A stretch of DNA of 64,000 bases, taken from NCBI GenBank assembly GCA_016721195.1, contig JADKIO010000005.1, positions 680,001 through 744,000 of the forward strand. Direction: 5' to 3'. Within the stretch, counting starts at the first letter, position 1; each line of letters starts with the position of its first letter. The translations under genes were made by a program, and so were the position numbers. The notes beneath the pieces are model-generated. The model was not told the origin of the DNA. It worked only from the letters and a program-made list of their open reading frames with translations, and ran no database searches. The DNA is from Candidatus Geothrix skivensis. Lineage in GTDB: Bacteria > Acidobacteriota > Holophagae > Holophagales > Holophagaceae. Shown here piece after piece: positions 1 through 8,351 of this stretch.

Positions 1-84
1 GCCTGCTGCGAGAAGAACAAGGTGGCTTCCTGCAAGGACTGTCCGGACTGTGGCAAGAAGAAGGAAGCCCCGAAGAAGGGCTGA
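1..84 (+). CDS. C-terminal end of a Cys/Lys-rich protein (partial)
   Basis: Only the last 27 codons are inside the window, ending with TGA at 82-84. The visible tail has five cysteines in short-spaced pairs (ACCEK, ASCKDCPDCGKK) followed by a lysine-rich end. Such spacing could bind a metal, but the fragment is too short to assign a family. The reading frame is supported by the strong terminator hairpin 25 bases downstream. Confidence 0.5.
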   Translation, partial: ACCEKNKVASCKDCPDCGKKKEAPKKG

Positions 85-108
85 GCCACGGCCCAACCGC
101 CAAGGTCC

Positions 109-137
109 GACCCCGGAGCCCGGCTCCGGGGTCTTTT
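109..137 (+). terminator. Rho-independent terminator
   Basis: A perfect 12-bp inverted repeat (109-120 paired with 122-133, GACCCCGGAGCC/GGCTCCGGGGTC) is followed directly by TTTT. It lies between the upstream gene end at 84 and the channel gene at 171, so it should end the upstream transcript. Confidence 0.85.
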
Positions 138-170
138 GCGTTCTGGACCCATTCATGATTGTCTGGACGC

Positions 171-2054
171 ATGAAGATACGTCGCTGGATACCACCCCTG
201 CTCCTGCTTCTCGTGGCCTCTGCGGTCATGGTCGGATGGTTGTGGACCCGTGAGGCCCTGCCGCAGGCCCAGGAGAGTACAGCCACTCTTAAACCTAATA
301 AACAGGCAGGAAAGGGCCTTCGGCGCGAGGGTCCGCCCCGGGAACGGCTGGTGGACCAGACCCCCCTGCTGACCGCCCGCAGCCTGGTGGCCCTGGCGGC
401 CACGCTTGAAGAAAAGCAGCTGGCTCTGCAGGCTGAACGCCTTGGCAATCATTCCGTCGATCTCGCCTTCTCCGATTCCCTGCGCCGGGCCGCCACTGCC
501 CAGCCAGTGCAGACCCCTGAGATCAAGCAGCTGGCGGAGGCCAAGGCCAAGGCCCAGGCCACGTTCGAGGCCAATCAGCAGCTGCTCCTCCGGCTCACGC
601 GGCAGCTGGCCAGTGCCCGGGGACCCCTGAAGGACACCCTGGAAGATCAGATTGAGGTCGCCAAGGCCCAGGGAGAGCTGGACAAGGATGAACTGGAGAC
701 CGCCTCGAACGACCTGGCGAAGGCCGGAGGTGATCCCCAGGCCAAGATCAAACGGCTGAAGGAGGCTCACGAAGCTGCGGACCGGGAATCCATGCAGGTC
801 ATGGCGGTAGCCAAGCCTGCGCCGCTGTTTCAGGCCGGGAGCCTGGTGGGCAGGATCCTGGAATGGCGAGGCCAGCGCCACAAGTACGCGCGGCTGGAAC
901 AGGCGCGGCTGGAGGCCCAGACCAAGGGCCAGTCCCTGGCCAAGCGCCGGACAGAAATCGAGGCCCAGGCCAAGGCCGAGCAGGAGGACCGCGAAGCCGC
1001 GAAGTTCTGGGCCGCAAATCTGGTGAAGGAGTCCGCGGCTGCTGGGGGCGGGCCCGGACGGGACCAGGCCCGGTCCGCCGTGTCCTACCTCCAGCAATAT
1101 GGCGAGGTTCAGCAGCGGCTCTCCACCATGACCCGCCGGATCCAGGATCAGCAGGCCCTGGGGGAGACCTACGGGGCCTGGATGGGGCTGGTGGATGGGT
1201 ACCGAAACACCGCCCTCCATGGGGTGCTGACCCGGGTGCTGGTGATCCTGGGTGTGGCCCTGCTGGCCTATCTCCTGGGCCTGCTGGTGGGGCAGGGCTT
1301 CCAACGGCTGGATGGGGGAGACCGCGTGTCGGTGGCCGCCCACAAGTCGGTCCTGAAAGTCATCCTGCGGGTGGTCGCGGCGCTGGCGATCATCCTGCTC
1401 ATCCTGGGCATTCCCCCCCAGGCCACCACGGTGTTCGGCCTGGCGGGAGCGGGGCTCACGGTGGCGCTCAAGGACTTCATCGTGGCCTTCTTCGGCTGGT
1501 TCATCCTCATGGGGAAGAACGGCATCCGGGTGGGTGACTGGGTGGAGATCCGCGGGGTCGGCGGCGAGGTCGTCGAGATCGGGCTTCTCCGCACCGTGAT
1601 CCTCGAGACGGGCAGCTGGAGTGATGCGGGGCACCCCACCGGCAGGAGGGTCGCCTTCGTGAACAATTTCGCCATCGAGGGTCATTTCTTCAACTTCTCG
1701 ACGTCCGGCAAGTGGATGTGGGACGAGCTGCGCGTCCTGGTGCAGCCCGGCCAGGATCCCTACCCGGTCATCGACGGCGTGCAGCGGCTCGTGGAGAAGC
1801 AAACGGAGGCCAATGCCAAGCTGGCGGAAGCGGAGTGGCAGCAGACGGCGGCCCGCTACCGGGTCAAGGCCTTCTCCGTGGTCCCTGGGGTGCAGGTGGT
1901 ACCAGGCACGAATGGCATGGAGGTCCGGGCCCGCTACATCACCCGCGCCTTCGAGCGTCACGAGACCCGCTTGCGGTTGAACCAGGCCGTGGTGGAGCTC
2001 CTGCACGGCCCCCGCGGGGACGTTGACCCAACCAGTGTGAAAGCCGAGGCCTGA
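171..2054 (+). CDS. Large mechanosensitive ion channel (MscS family)
   Basis: The 627-aa product begins with a hydrophobic signal or anchor segment (MKIRRWIPPLLLLL). A long Ala/Lys/Gln/Glu-rich region that looks coiled-coil follows (about residues 110-300), then membrane helices near 355-380 and 395-415. An MscS pore and beta domain starts near residue 420 (GLAGAGLTVALKDF, then GIRVGDWVEI). MscS channels release osmolytes on hypo-osmotic shock. The protein is about twice the size of E. coli MscS, so it belongs with the larger MscK/MscM-like members with periplasmic extensions. ATG at 171 was preferred to an in-frame TTG at 159 because it places the basic residues just before the hydrophobic stretch; neither has a strong ribosome site. 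Its stop overlaps the next start (TGATG). Confidence 0.85.
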   Translation: MKIRRWIPPLLLLLVASAVMVGWLWTREALPQAQESTATLKPNKQAGKGLRREGPPRERLVDQTPLLTARSLVALAATLEEKQLALQAERLGNHSVDLAFSDSLRRAATAQPVQTPEIKQLAEAKAKAQATFEANQQLLLRLTRQLASARGPLKDTLEDQIEVAKAQGELDKDELETASNDLAKAGGDPQAKIKRLKEAHEAADRESMQVMAVAKPAPLFQAGSLVGRILEWRGQRHKYARLEQARLEAQTKGQSLAKRRTEIEAQAKAEQEDREAAKFWAANLVKESAAAGGGPGRDQARSAVSYLQQYGEVQQRLSTMTRRIQDQQALGETYGAWMGLVDGYRNTALHGVLTRVLVILGVALLAYLLGLLVGQGFQRLDGGDRVSVAAHKSVLKVILRVVAALAIILLILGIPPQATTVFGLAGAGLTVALKDFIVAFFGWFILMGKNGIRVGDWVEIRGVGGEVVEIGLLRTVILETGSWSDAGHPTGRRVAFVNNFAIEGHFFNFSTSGKWMWDELRVLVQPGQDPYPVIDGVQRLVEKQTEANAKLAEAEWQQTAARYRVKAFSVVPGVQVVPGTNGMEVRARYITRAFERHETRLRLNQAVVELLHGPRGDVDPTSVKAEA

Positions 2055-3685
2055 TGATTTCGTTTTCAAACGTGAGCAAGCAGTACGGCAAGCAGATCCT
2101 GTTCATCGAAGCCGATTTCCAGCTCAACCCCGGCGAGAAGGTGGGGCTGGTGGGGCCGAACGGAGCGGGGAAGTCCACCCTCTTCCGCATGATCATGGGG
2201 GAGGAATCGCCGGATGACGGCAGTGTGAACCTGCCCAGGAAGATGACTCTGGGGTACTTCCGGCAGGAAGTGGACGAGATGAGCGGCCGGCCGGTGCTGG
2301 ACGAGGCCATCGCCGGCAGTGGCCGCCTGGGCGATCTCCACCATGAGCTGCTGGACCTCGAGCACGCCTTGGCCGATCCCGACCGGGGCGACGAACTGGA
2401 GGCCATCCTCGACCGCTTCGGCCACGTGCAGGAGGAATACCAGCACCTGGGCGGGTACGAGCTGGAAGCCAAGGCCCGGGCCTGCCTGCACGGCCTGGGC
2501 TTCGAGGATGAGCAGATCGACGGCGATGTGGGGGCCCTCTCCGGGGGCTGGAAGATGCGCGTCTCCATGGCCAAGGTGCTGCTCGGCAACTTCGACGTCC
2601 TGCTCATGGACGAGCCCACCAACCACCTGGACATCGAATCCATCCTCTGGCTGGAGACCTACCTGAAGGCCGTGCCCGCCACCCTGCTGATGACCAGCCA
2701 CGACCGGGACTTCATGAACCGCGTGGTCACCAAGGTGCTGGAGATCGATGGGGGCGACATCGTCACCTACACCGGGAACTACGACTTCTACGTGAAGGAG
2801 CGGGAGCAGCGGGACACCAACCAGGAGGCCGCCTACGCCCGGCAGCAGGCCAAGCTGGCCAAGGAACGGCGCTTCATCGAGCGGTTTTCGGCCCATGCCG
2901 CCAAGGCCGCCCAGGTGCAGAGCCGCGTGAAGGCCCTGGACAAGATCGAGCGCATCGAACCTCCGAAACAGCGCCGCGTGGTGAAGTGGGATTTTCGCAG
3001 CCCGGGTCGCTCCGGCGACGACGTGGCCATGCTGGAGGGCGTCTGCAAGGCCTACGGCAGCCGCAGGCTCTACGACCAGTTCGGCCTGCACATCCGCCGT
3101 GGCGAGCGCTGGTGCGTCATGGGCAAGAACGGCGCGGGCAAGTCCACCCTGCTGAAGATGGTGGCGGGGGCGGTGCAGGCCGACTCGGGCTCGGTGCGCC
3201 TGGGCGCCAGCCTGAACCTGGGCTACTTCTCCCAGCAGGCCCTGGATCTGCTGGACCCGGAGCTCACGGTGCTGGAGCAGATGCAGAAGGACTTCCCCAT
3301 GGAGGGCCTGGGGGTCGTGCGCAACCTGCTGGGTGCCTTCCAGTTCTCCGGGGACGACGTGGACAAGAAGGTGCGCGCCCTGTCCGGCGGTGAGAAGTCA
3401 CGGCTCGTCATGGCCCGGATGCTGTTCAACCCGCCCAACTTCCTGGTGCTGGACGAGCCCACCAATCACCTGGACCTGGCCACCAAGGAGATGCTCATCG
3501 AGGCCCTGAAGGACTTCGAAGGCACCATGCTCTTCGTGTCCCACGACCGGGCCTTCCTGCGGGGCCTGGCCAACCGGGTGCTGGAGCTGGGGGGCGAGGA
3601 ACACGACGGTCCCCTGGTCTTCGGCGGCTCGTACCCCGAGTACGTGGAGCGCATGGGCCGCGAGGCGCCGGGCGTGCACAACTAG
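2054..3685 (+). CDS. ABC-F family ATP-binding protein
   Basis: The 543-aa soluble protein has two ABC ATPase domains and no membrane segment. Walker A motifs lie near residues 35-43 (GPNGAGKST) and 357-365 (GKNGAGKST). Signature motifs are near 161 (LSGGW) and 442 (LSGGEKSR), and both Walker B regions read DEPTNHLD. A basic linker of the ABC-F type separates the domains. ABC-F proteins bind the ribosome E site and act in translation or antibiotic protection rather than transport. The N-terminus resembles the YheS/Uup-like branch, but I cannot fix the subgroup. The start codon shares one base with the stop of the channel gene, so the two are probably translationally coupled. Confidence 0.9.
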   Translation: MISFSNVSKQYGKQILFIEADFQLNPGEKVGLVGPNGAGKSTLFRMIMGEESPDDGSVNLPRKMTLGYFRQEVDEMSGRPVLDEAIAGSGRLGDLHHELLDLEHALADPDRGDELEAILDRFGHVQEEYQHLGGYELEAKARACLHGLGFEDEQIDGDVGALSGGWKMRVSMAKVLLGNFDVLLMDEPTNHLDIESILWLETYLKAVPATLLMTSHDRDFMNRVVTKVLEIDGGDIVTYTGNYDFYVKEREQRDTNQEAAYARQQAKLAKERRFIERFSAHAAKAAQVQSRVKALDKIERIEPPKQRRVVKWDFRSPGRSGDDVAMLEGVCKAYGSRRLYDQFGLHIRRGERWCVMGKNGAGKSTLLKMVAGAVQADSGSVRLGASLNLGYFSQQALDLLDPELTVLEQMQKDFPMEGLGVVRNLLGAFQFSGDDVDKKVRALSGGEKSRLVMARMLFNPPNFLVLDEPTNHLDLATKEMLIEALKDFEGTMLFVSHDRAFLRGLANRVLELGGEEHDGPLVFGGSYPEYVERMGREAPGVHN

Positions 3686-3713
3686 ACCCTCTTGGCGGCA
3701 TCCCTGGCTGTCC

Positions 3714-6700
3714 TCAGGGGCCCAGCAGCGGGACCAGGTGCTGCTGGAGTTCCTTCAGGCCGAAGGGCTTGGCGAGCAACGTGACGAAGGGGTGCTCCTC
3801 CAGCAGGCGCAGGGCGGTTTGATCCGCCCGGCCCGTGGCCAGGAGGACGGGCAGGGTGGGGCGCAGCGCCCGAAGCCGCGGGAGGGTCCCGGCACCACCC
3901 AGGCCGGGCATGTTCAAGTCCAGGATCACCACATTTGGTTCCAGCCCGGCTTCGAGGGCTGCCAAGGCCTCTTCGCCGCTCCTGGCTGTGGCTACTGCGT
4001 GGCCCAGCAGTTCCAGGATCGCCTGCATGGAACTTTGGATCAGCTCGTCATCGTCCACCAGCAGGACCGTCAGTCTGTCGGCGGAGGTCCCCTGTGGCGC
4101 GGCCTTGCCTGGATCGGCGGCCCGGCTTTCGGCCGGGCAGGCGGGGAACCGCAGTCGCACTTGGGTTCCCCGGCCGGGCGCACTCGAGATGTCCATCTGC
4201 CCGTGGTGCGCCTTGATGGTGCTGTGGGCGATGGACAGGCCCAGGCCCGTGCCTTTGCCTTGCCCCTTGGTCGTGAAGAAGGGATCCATGGCTTTGTCCA
4301 GGATCTCCTTCGACATCCCGCTTCCGGTGTCCTCCACCTGGACTTCGATCCAGTCCGCGCCCAGGTTCCGGGTGCGGAGGGTCAAGGTGCCGTTGTCGGG
4401 CATGGCATCCACCGCATTGACGCACAGGTTCATCAGCACGTGGGTCAGGGCGCTCGCATCGCCCCGGATGGGTCGCAGATCCCCGGCCAGGTCCATCTCG
4501 AGGCGGACCCGGGCCAGGGTGGTGCGCTCCAGCAGCCGGATTTCGTCCTGGACCAGCACGTTCAGGTCCAGGTTCTTCTCCTCCGCCAGGCCCTGTCTGG
4601 CAAAGCCCAGGAGGCTCTGGATCAGTGTTCCTCCCCGAGTACAGGCCTTGGTGATGGTCGAGAAGGCTCGATGAAGGGGGCTGCCGGCGGGCTGATTCTC
4701 CAGATGAACGGAGGCCAGTCCCAGGATGGCACCCAGCACATTGTTCATGTCGTGGGCCACCCCGCCCGCCAGGATGCCCAGGCTTTCCATCTTCTGAGCC
4801 TGGTGCAGCTGGGACTCGAGTCGCTGGCGGTCGGTGAGGTCGATGTCCACGCTGAACAGTTCAGGTGGAAGTCCGGGAACGCGCACGATGGCATGACTGG
4901 TGTAGACCAGCACCGGTGAACCATCCTTCCGCAGGAGCATCAGCTCTGACGCGGGAAGCGGCTCCCCCGTTTCCCACATGGTCTGCACCTTCATCCGGGT
5001 ACCTTCCCTCGCTTCCGTGGGAATGACGAGGTCGAACAGGTCCCGCCCGATGGCTTCTTCCGCGGTATATCCATAGAGCTTCTCGGAGGCCTTGTTCCAA
5101 TAGCGGGTGGTGCCATCGGGGCCGTAGCCCTGGACAGCGACGGAATCGACGCTCTGGAGCAGCCCCCGGAACCGGCCCTCGCTTTCCACGAGGGCCGCCT
5201 CGCCCTGTTTGCGCTGGGTGATGTCACCCAGCCCGCCATAGAGCCGATGGCGACCTGGACTGAGGGGGTCCGTAACACATTCTGCGAAAGACGAGACCCA
5301 GGCCACGGTGCCGTCCTTGCGCCGGAACCGCAGCTCGCAGGAACCGCTCAGGCCGGGTGCGAGGCCGAGGACGTGTTTGTCGAAGAGGCTGCGGTCCTCC
5401 TCGAGCACCAGGGACCGCCAGCAGCCAAGGGTCTTGATCTCCTCGATGGAGTAGCCCGTGATCGGCAGCGCGGCTCCGGCCATCCAGTCGATCCAGAAGC
5501 GGCCCTTCTCGTCCGTGCTGCAGGAATAGGCCAGGTCCGAAGTCATGGCCGAGATCCGCCGGTAGCGTTCCTCGCTCTGGTGCAGCTCCTGGGTGCGTTC
5601 CTCCACACGGCGCTCCAGGGATTCGTTGGCCTGACGGACCCGGTTGAATTGGTCGGAAAGCGAAGCCGCCATGACCTTGAAATTGGCGACCAGCTGCTTC
5701 GATTCCAGGATGCCGCTGCGGGGCCAGCTGAGGGCCGGCCCCTCCGATACCAGCTTCATCGGAAGGTTCTGGGTGAGCTCTCCCAGCGCCTCGAGCGGTC
5801 GGGTCATCCGGCGGCTCACCATTCCGGCGACCACCAGTGACGCGACCAGCAGGAGGAGCAGCACGCCGAGGTTCCTGGCATAGCGTTCGAACAGGGCCCT
5901 CTGGAAAGGTGCCACCGGTTGCTCCAGGATGAGCTTCCATTCGGCCCGGTGGCCGATCCTGGATTCCCCGACATAGAACGAATGCCCCCAACGCTCCATG
6001 TCCGAAGTGCCGGGCTGCATGCTGGGCATCCACTGGCTGATTCCACCTTCCATGGGAAGCAGCCTGCCTTCGGGACGGGCAAAGGGCACCATGACCTGCT
6101 GATCGCTGCGGTTGGTCATGATCACATTGCCGTTTCGATCCAGCAGGCTGAAGAACATGGCATCTTCTGCGATGCTCCTGTGGAGGTGCTCTCGAATCTG
6201 CTCCAGTTTCAGGATGCCGATGACGTAGCCCGCATAAGCGCCATGCTTGATGACGGGTGCCAGTGCCGAAACAACGGGTGTGGGTGGCCCCAGTCGGGTC
6301 AGAACCACCTCCGAGAGCATCGGCTGGCGGGTCTCCCGCAGCGTGGGGATGTAGGGTCGGTCGGCGAAGCTGATCCCTATGTTCGAGCGGCCCGCCTCGT
6401 CGCGCAGGGGAAAGATGGCGGTGGTGGTGGCCCCGCGATCAAGCAGTCCCACCCGCAGGAAGTTGAGATCCGACTTCTTGACCTGTTCCAGGAAGGGCTG
6501 CATCTGCGCCGGGGTACTCGAGGCCGCCATCTCGGCCAGATTGGAAATGCTTGTCTGGCGGTTCAGCACCCAGGTGTCCAGCCGGTCGGTGAGCCGCAGG
6601 TTACTCTGCCTGAGGGTGGTGCGGATGTGGCGGTCCGTTTCGAGGAGATGGCTCCGGCTGCCCTGGGCCATCAGGATGAGCGTGGGGCAGAGGACAAAAA

Positions 6701-7319
6701 AGGCCAGGGTGTTGTAGATGACTTCCCGATAGGAGATGCTCGCGGCCCGGGACCGGAGGGCAAGCACCATGAACAGCAGGCGCGCGACCAGGACATTCAT
6801 CACGCCATTCACCATGTCCTTGGCCATGATGAACGCGGCGCTGCCCTGGGGGACTTTCATGAAGAGGTGGTAGAAGAGGAAGATCAGCGGTACGCCGATG
6901 AAGAGCCAGAACAGGACGTCGGCCTGGATGAACCCAAGCCTGCGGCGGTGGTGCAGCCAGGCGACCACCACGACCTCGGCGGTCATGAGGATGGGTGCGT
7001 AGTCGTGGCCCCATCCCCCGAGGAGCATGCTGTTGATGCACAGCGCCGCGAGGATCCCCCGTCCGGTGCCGAACATCTGCAGGGCCAGGAAAGCGAAGAT
7101 GCTGCCAAAAATGAAGTTGGTGCCGAAGAAAATCGGAACCCGGAAGTGGTTGGCAGCCATGCCTGCGGCGATCAGCCCCACGAGGACCAGGACACCCATC
7201 GGACCCTGCAGGAGGGGCGATGGCTGGAGGGACGCCGGGTCGGGTTCCCCGGGGCCTCCAGCCTGCGGAGACCCTGCTCGCGGCGCAGTCAGCGTGGAAT
7301 GATCAGGTCCCAAGTCCAA
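3714..7319 (-). CDS. Membrane hybrid sensor histidine kinase (cache-HAMP-PAS-PAS-HisKA-HATPase-REC)
   Basis: The 1201-aa protein starts with a multi-helix membrane block (about residues 42-215). A periplasmic cache-like sensor follows (about 220-490), then a HAMP-like segment after a helix near 505 and two PAS domains with PAC tails (about 590-840). The HisKA box GGVAHDMNNVLGA lies near 854, and the ATPase has N-box NLCVNAVDAM and G-box GKGTGLGLSI. The C-terminal receiver (from about 1081) has VDDDE, the phospho-acceptor Asp in LDLNMPG near 1131, and the Lys in AKPFG. It should autophosphorylate and pass phosphate internally to its own receiver. The modelled start is TTG at 7319; ATG at 7199 (residue 41), just before the first helix, is an alternative. 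No partner regulator gene is adjacent. Confidence 0.88.
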   Translation of the reverse strand: MDLGPDHSTLTAPRAGSPQAGGPGEPDPASLQPSPLLQGPMGVLVLVGLIAAGMAANHFRVPIFFGTNFIFGSIFAFLALQMFGTGRGILAALCINSMLLGGWGHDYAPILMTAEVVVVAWLHHRRRLGFIQADVLFWLFIGVPLIFLFYHLFMKVPQGSAAFIMAKDMVNGVMNVLVARLLFMVLALRSRAASISYREVIYNTLAFFVLCPTLILMAQGSRSHLLETDRHIRTTLRQSNLRLTDRLDTWVLNRQTSISNLAEMAASSTPAQMQPFLEQVKKSDLNFLRVGLLDRGATTTAIFPLRDEAGRSNIGISFADRPYIPTLRETRQPMLSEVVLTRLGPPTPVVSALAPVIKHGAYAGYVIGILKLEQIREHLHRSIAEDAMFFSLLDRNGNVIMTNRSDQQVMVPFARPEGRLLPMEGGISQWMPSMQPGTSDMERWGHSFYVGESRIGHRAEWKLILEQPVAPFQRALFERYARNLGVLLLLLVASLVVAGMVSRRMTRPLEALGELTQNLPMKLVSEGPALSWPRSGILESKQLVANFKVMAASLSDQFNRVRQANESLERRVEERTQELHQSEERYRRISAMTSDLAYSCSTDEKGRFWIDWMAGAALPITGYSIEEIKTLGCWRSLVLEEDRSLFDKHVLGLAPGLSGSCELRFRRKDGTVAWVSSFAECVTDPLSPGRHRLYGGLGDITQRKQGEAALVESEGRFRGLLQSVDSVAVQGYGPDGTTRYWNKASEKLYGYTAEEAIGRDLFDLVIPTEAREGTRMKVQTMWETGEPLPASELMLLRKDGSPVLVYTSHAIVRVPGLPPELFSVDIDLTDRQRLESQLHQAQKMESLGILAGGVAHDMNNVLGAILGLASVHLENQPAGSPLHRAFSTITKACTRGGTLIQSLLGFARQGLAEEKNLDLNVLVQDEIRLLERTTLARVRLEMDLAGDLRPIRGDASALTHVLMNLCVNAVDAMPDNGTLTLRTRNLGADWIEVQVEDTGSGMSKEILDKAMDPFFTTKGQGKGTGLGLSIAHSTIKAHHGQMDISSAPGRGTQVRLRFPACPAESRAADPGKAAPQGTSADRLTVLLVDDDELIQSSMQAILELLGHAVATARSGEEALAALEAGLEPNVVILDLNMPGLGGAGTLPRLRALRPTLPVLLATGRADQTALRLLEEHPFVTLLAKPFGLKELQQHLVPLLGP

Positions 7320-7352
7320 TGGATTCCCCGGGGGAATTCGTAGAATACTCGT

Positions 7353-8312
7353 TCATCCTGTTGTATCGGGAGATTGCCCTGTTGAATGAATGTGGGGATT
7401 CCCACCACCACCGGATAGGCGCAGGGGGGGCGGCGGCTGGCAGGTGAGGCTGACGCGTTCGCCCCTTCGCGGATGATCCAGCTCCAGCCGATGGGCATGG
7501 AGCAGGTAGCCCGGATCGCCGGGCAGGGCCGCCGTCCCCGGGAGAGGCACGCCGCCGGGGCCGTAGAGGGGGTCCCCCACCAGAGGATGGCCGGCCCAGG
7601 CCAGGTGGATGCGGATCTGGTGGGGCCGGCCGGTCAGGATCTCCACCTCCAGGAGCGTGGCGCCATCGCGCCGTTCCAGCACCTGGACCCGGCTGAGGGA
7701 AGGGCGTCCCGCGGGATGGGCGGCGTGGAGCAGGCCGAGGGGTCCATAGGGCACCTGGCCGATGGGGGCGCTGATCTCGAAGGACTCCTCCTCGACGCAG
7801 CCACTGCAAAGGGCCCGGTAGATCTTGCGGGTGGGTTGACCCTGGAAGGCCGCCTGCAGGGGCTTCCTGGCTGACATGGTGGGCGCGAAGAGCACGATGC
7901 CGGAGGTGCCGCGGCCCAGCCGGTGCATGGGGCTGGCTTCGGCATGCCGGCGGCGCACCAGGGCCAGGAGGGTGTGCTCCAGGAACTCGCCCCCCCCCGG
8001 CAGGGTGGGCAGGCCACTGGGCTTGGCCACGGCCAGCAGCGCCTCGTCCTCATGGAGGATCGCCGTGGCCAGGGGCACCTCGGGTTCGGCCCAGGGGGGG
8101 CGGAGCCAGATGAGCTGCTGGCCGGGTCGCAGCACCTCGTCCCCTTGGGCGGTCCGGTCCCCCAGGAGCACCTGGCCGGAGGCGATCCGCTCCCGCCACT
8201 GGGCCTCGCTGGCCAGCGGGTAGCGGGTGGCGAGGTGGGCCAGCACGGCCCTCCCCGACTCCGCGGGACCGATCTGTTCCAGGTAGCGGAATCCCGCGTT
8301 CAGCGCTTGCAT
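7353..8312 (-). CDS. RluA-family pseudouridine synthase, atypical active site
   Basis: The 319-aa product has an S4-like N-terminal segment (about residues 34-70) followed by an RluA-type catalytic fold. Recognisable family motifs are LAVAKPSGLP, the active-site loop near residues 130-138, RKIYRAL, and TGRPHQIRIHLAWAGHPLVGD. RluA enzymes convert uridine to pseudouridine in rRNA or tRNA. The loop usually reads HRLDxxTSG with a catalytic Asp; here it is HRLGRGTSG, so Gly133 occupies the Asp position (codon GGC on the coding strand). I recall similar HRLGRGTSG proteins in plants, so this may be a real subgroup rather than a lesion. The RNA target is unknown. The gene is read towards the hybrid kinase. 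Confidence 0.85.
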   Translation of the reverse strand: MQALNAGFRYLEQIGPAESGRAVLAHLATRYPLASEAQWRERIASGQVLLGDRTAQGDEVLRPGQQLIWLRPPWAEPEVPLATAILHEDEALLAVAKPSGLPTLPGGGEFLEHTLLALVRRRHAEASPMHRLGRGTSGIVLFAPTMSARKPLQAAFQGQPTRKIYRALCSGCVEEESFEISAPIGQVPYGPLGLLHAAHPAGRPSLSRVQVLERRDGATLLEVEILTGRPHQIRIHLAWAGHPLVGDPLYGPGGVPLPGTAALPGDPGYLLHAHRLELDHPRRGERVSLTCQPPPPLRLSGGGGNPHIHSTGQSPDTTG

Positions 8313-8351
8313 GGGCCTCCAGGGGCACCCATCATCCCGGGCGGCCCTGGA

